Source: Candidatus Zixiibacteriota bacterium (GTDB lineage: Bacteria; Zixibacteria; MSB-5A5; GN15; JACZUZ01). From it: a stretch of 8,603 nt of DNA. Both the position numbers and the translations under genes were made by a program. Positions 7,049-8,603 of the stretch are shown piece by piece; the stretch's first letter is position 1, and each line of letters starts with the position of its first letter. The stretch spans positions 1 to 8,603 of the forward strand of contig JACZUZ010000053.1 of NCBI GenBank assembly GCA_022572905.1, given 5' to 3'. The notes under the pieces are model-generated. The model saw only the letters and a program-made list of their open reading frames with translations. It was not told the DNA's origin and searched no databases.

Positions 7049-7954
7049 GTGAAAAAAGCCAGTTTAAGAAAAAGCAAAGCGATCCGAAGAAAGGTCACCC
7101 GCAGAGAAGCGCAGATCAATTCAATCGGAATTCTGGGAGTTGGGCTAATCGGTGGTTCAATCGCTGAGAGATTAAGAGCGGAGCGGAACCCGGCGCTGAT
7201 TTATGGATATGATCGGCCCGGCGTTCTCAGCGTCGCCAAAGCGCAGAATGTTATAGATCGGAAACTAGCGAGTCCCGCTCATGCCCTCGCATCTTGTGAT
7301 CTGATTGTCCTTTCCGCGAATCCTCTGACTAATAAGAAATTCCTCAAACGTCTGGCAGCAAGTCGAACTCAAAGTCAGGCGTTGATTATCGATACCGGTT
7401 CTACCCAACTTTCTATTGTCAGACTGGCTGAATCTCTTGACTGGAAAAATTCGGCGCGCTTTGTGGCCGGTCATCCGATGGCGGGAAGAGAGAGGGAGGG
7501 CCTGAAAAACCGCATCGGGGATTTGTTTGTGGGACATCCATTTTTCTTTGATGATGGCCCAAAACTTTCGAAATTGAATCGCGCTCGCCTAAGTTGGTTT
7601 ACCGGAGAGTTGGGCGCTTATCCATTGTTTGTCGATCCGGAGAAACACGACGCTATTATGACAGATATTTCTCATTTGCCGCAATTGGTATCAACGTCGC
7701 TGGCGAGCTTTGTGGCTCATCATCCGTCGAAATATCTGGCGTTAGCGGGAACCGGTCTTCAATCCATGATTAGACTCGGAGGCTCTCCCTACACTAATTG
7801 GGATGATGTATTTAAGGAGAATCAGGAGAAAATAACTTTGCGATTGACTGAACTAATCGCAAATTTGATCGAAATGAGGGACTCGATTTCAAAGGGTGAT
7901 AGTGTATCGATTTATTTCAAACAAGCGCGCAGGAGTTATCGATGCTTGTGGTAA
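7049..7954 (+). CDS. tyrA: Prephenate (or arogenate) dehydrogenase TyrA
   Basis: This enzyme oxidatively decarboxylates prephenate to 4-hydroxyphenylpyruvate, or arogenate to tyrosine, with NAD(P)+. After a basic extension (residues 1-~22, rich in Lys and Arg) comes the Rossmann fold with [11 protein letters not shown] (27-37) and GYDRP; Asp55 at the end of the second strand suggests NAD+ preference. DTGST (115-119) fits the conserved D-x-GS loop, GHPMAGRE (141-148) carries the likely catalytic His142, and [10 protein letters not shown] (206-215) starts the helical dimerisation domain. Arg242 in SMIRLGG is the probable substrate arginine, followed by [12 protein letters not shown]. The 301 residues leave no room for a C-terminal ACT domain. 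Motifs do not separate prephenate from arogenate use. The last 13 bases overlap the next gene. The chorismate mutase that supplies its substrate is encoded upstream. Confidence 0.93.
   Translation: MKKASLRKSKAIRRKVTRREAQINSIGILGVGLIGGSIAERLRAERNPALIYGYDRPGVLSVAKAQNVIDRKLASPAHALASCDLIVLSANPLTNKKFLKRLAASRTQSQALIIDTGSTQLSIVRLAESLDWKNSARFVAGHPMAGREREGLKNRIGDLFVGHPFFFDDGPKLSKLNRARLSWFTGELGAYPLFVDPEKHDAIMTDISHLPQLVSTSLASFVAHHPSKYLALAGTGLQSMIRLGGSPYTNWDDVFKENQEKITLRLTELIANLIEMRDSISKGDSVSIYFKQARRSYRCLW
7931..7935 (+). promoter_or_regulatory. Ribosome binding site for the second DAHP synthase
   Basis: AGGAG ends 6 bases before the ATG at 7942 and lies inside the end of tyrA. It makes the 13-base overlap between the two genes credible and fixes the start. 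Confidence 0.75.
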
Positions 7955-8603
7955 TGGACCAAAAGGCGACTCCTCAAATGATTAAGGCCGTTGTCGCCGC
8001 TATCGAGGAAATGAATTTGACCGCGCACCCGTTACCGGGAGCGCAACGTACGGCAATTGGCATAACTGGTAACACAACCCAGATAGACGACGGGTGTCTC
8101 CAAGTATTGCCCGGTGTGCTCGAGGTTGTCCATGTTACAGCTCCGTACAAACTAGTCGGCCGTGATTTTCATCCCGAGAATACTCTGGTCGATGTAGATG
8201 GTGTTGTTGTGGGGGGCGAAGAACTCGTATTCATTGCTGGTCCCTGCGCTATAGAAAGTGAAACACAAGCAATTACGACAGCGCTGGCTGTTGCGAAACT
8301 TGGCGCCAAAATGTTTCGGGGCGGGGCATACAAGCCGCGCACGTCGCCATATTCTTTTCAGGGGTTGGGAGAAGAGGGTCTCAGGATTTTGGCAAAAGTA
8401 CGAGAAGAGACCGGCCTAAAGATAGTCACAGAGGCTATCGACACTGAAAGTCTGAAGCTGGTGGTTGAGTACGCGGATGTAATTCAAATCGGCGCGCGCA
8501 ATATGCAAAACTATAGCCTTCTAAAATCGGCCGGACGATCCGGAAAACCTGTTTTGCTAAAACGGGGGATGTCCGCGACGCTTACTGAGTTTTTGATGGC
8601 CGC
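7942..8603 (+). CDS. aroF: DAHP synthase, class I beta, copy 2 (3' end outside window)
   Basis: This is a second enzyme for the entry step of the shikimate pathway. The frame is open from the ATG at 7942 to the right edge, giving 220 codons of an expected ~337. The ferredoxin-like regulatory domain (1-~75) and the first half of the barrel are present: GPCAIES with metal ligand Cys102, [19 protein letters not shown] (125-143), [10 protein letters not shown] (182-191) and LLKRGMSAT (205-213). The later metal ligands lie beyond the edge. A gap-free hand alignment with copy 1 gives 104 of 220 identities (~47%): about 37% over the first 70 residues and 54% over 91-220. His29 is kept, but position 31 is Leu rather than Ser, suggesting a different inhibitor response. 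It is an old paralogue rather than a recent duplicate. It overlaps tyrA by 13 bases. Confidence 0.94.
   Translation, partial: MLVVMDQKATPQMIKAVVAAIEEMNLTAHPLPGAQRTAIGITGNTTQIDDGCLQVLPGVLEVVHVTAPYKLVGRDFHPENTLVDVDGVVVGGEELVFIAGPCAIESETQAITTALAVAKLGAKMFRGGAYKPRTSPYSFQGLGEEGLRILAKVREETGLKIVTEAIDTESLKLVVEYADVIQIGARNMQNYSLLKSAGRSGKPVLLKRGMSATLTEFLMA

Overview
The window is an unbroken, plus-strand, operon-like run of aromatic amino acid biosynthesis genes from a bacterium of roughly balanced base composition. Every gene overlaps its neighbour or lies within 18 bases of it, and there is no gene-free stretch. The lineage cannot be fixed from this sequence. The bacterial-type TrpB/TrpA pair and the Thermotoga-type (class I beta) DAHP synthases with an N-terminal ferredoxin-like domain point to a bacterium, perhaps an uncultured lineage, but that is a weak inference.

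Layout: (1) the last ~107 codons of an MFS transporter enter from the left edge and overlap trpC by ATGA. (2) trpC, trpF, trpB and trpA (320-3811) cover tryptophan synthesis from phosphoribosylanthranilate to tryptophan; trpE, trpG and trpD are not in the window. (3) A small AroQ-type chorismate mutase (3830-4150) is followed in the same reading frame by a DAHP synthase (4166-5179). (4) argS, an arginyl-tRNA synthetase gene with no obvious metabolic link, sits inside the run (5176-7047). (5) tyrA, prephenate/arogenate dehydrogenase (7049-7954), overlaps by 13 bases (6) a second, paralogous DAHP synthase, which starts at 7942 and is cut by the right edge.

Together the genes provide the entry step to the shikimate pathway (two DAHP synthases), the chorismate branch toward prephenate (chorismate mutase), the tyrosine branch (TyrA) and the last four steps of the tryptophan branch. 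No prephenate dehydratase and none of the middle shikimate genes are visible; they may lie outside the window.

The most notable points are the two DAHP synthases in one operon, which differ at a residue of the allosteric domain linked to Tyr/Phe selectivity in the Thermotoga enzyme; the single amber codon that separates chorismate mutase from the first DAHP synthase in a continuous frame; and argS embedded among the aromatic genes. I did not find a wholly new type of system: the enzymes are recognisable, and the interest lies in their arrangement and likely regulation.
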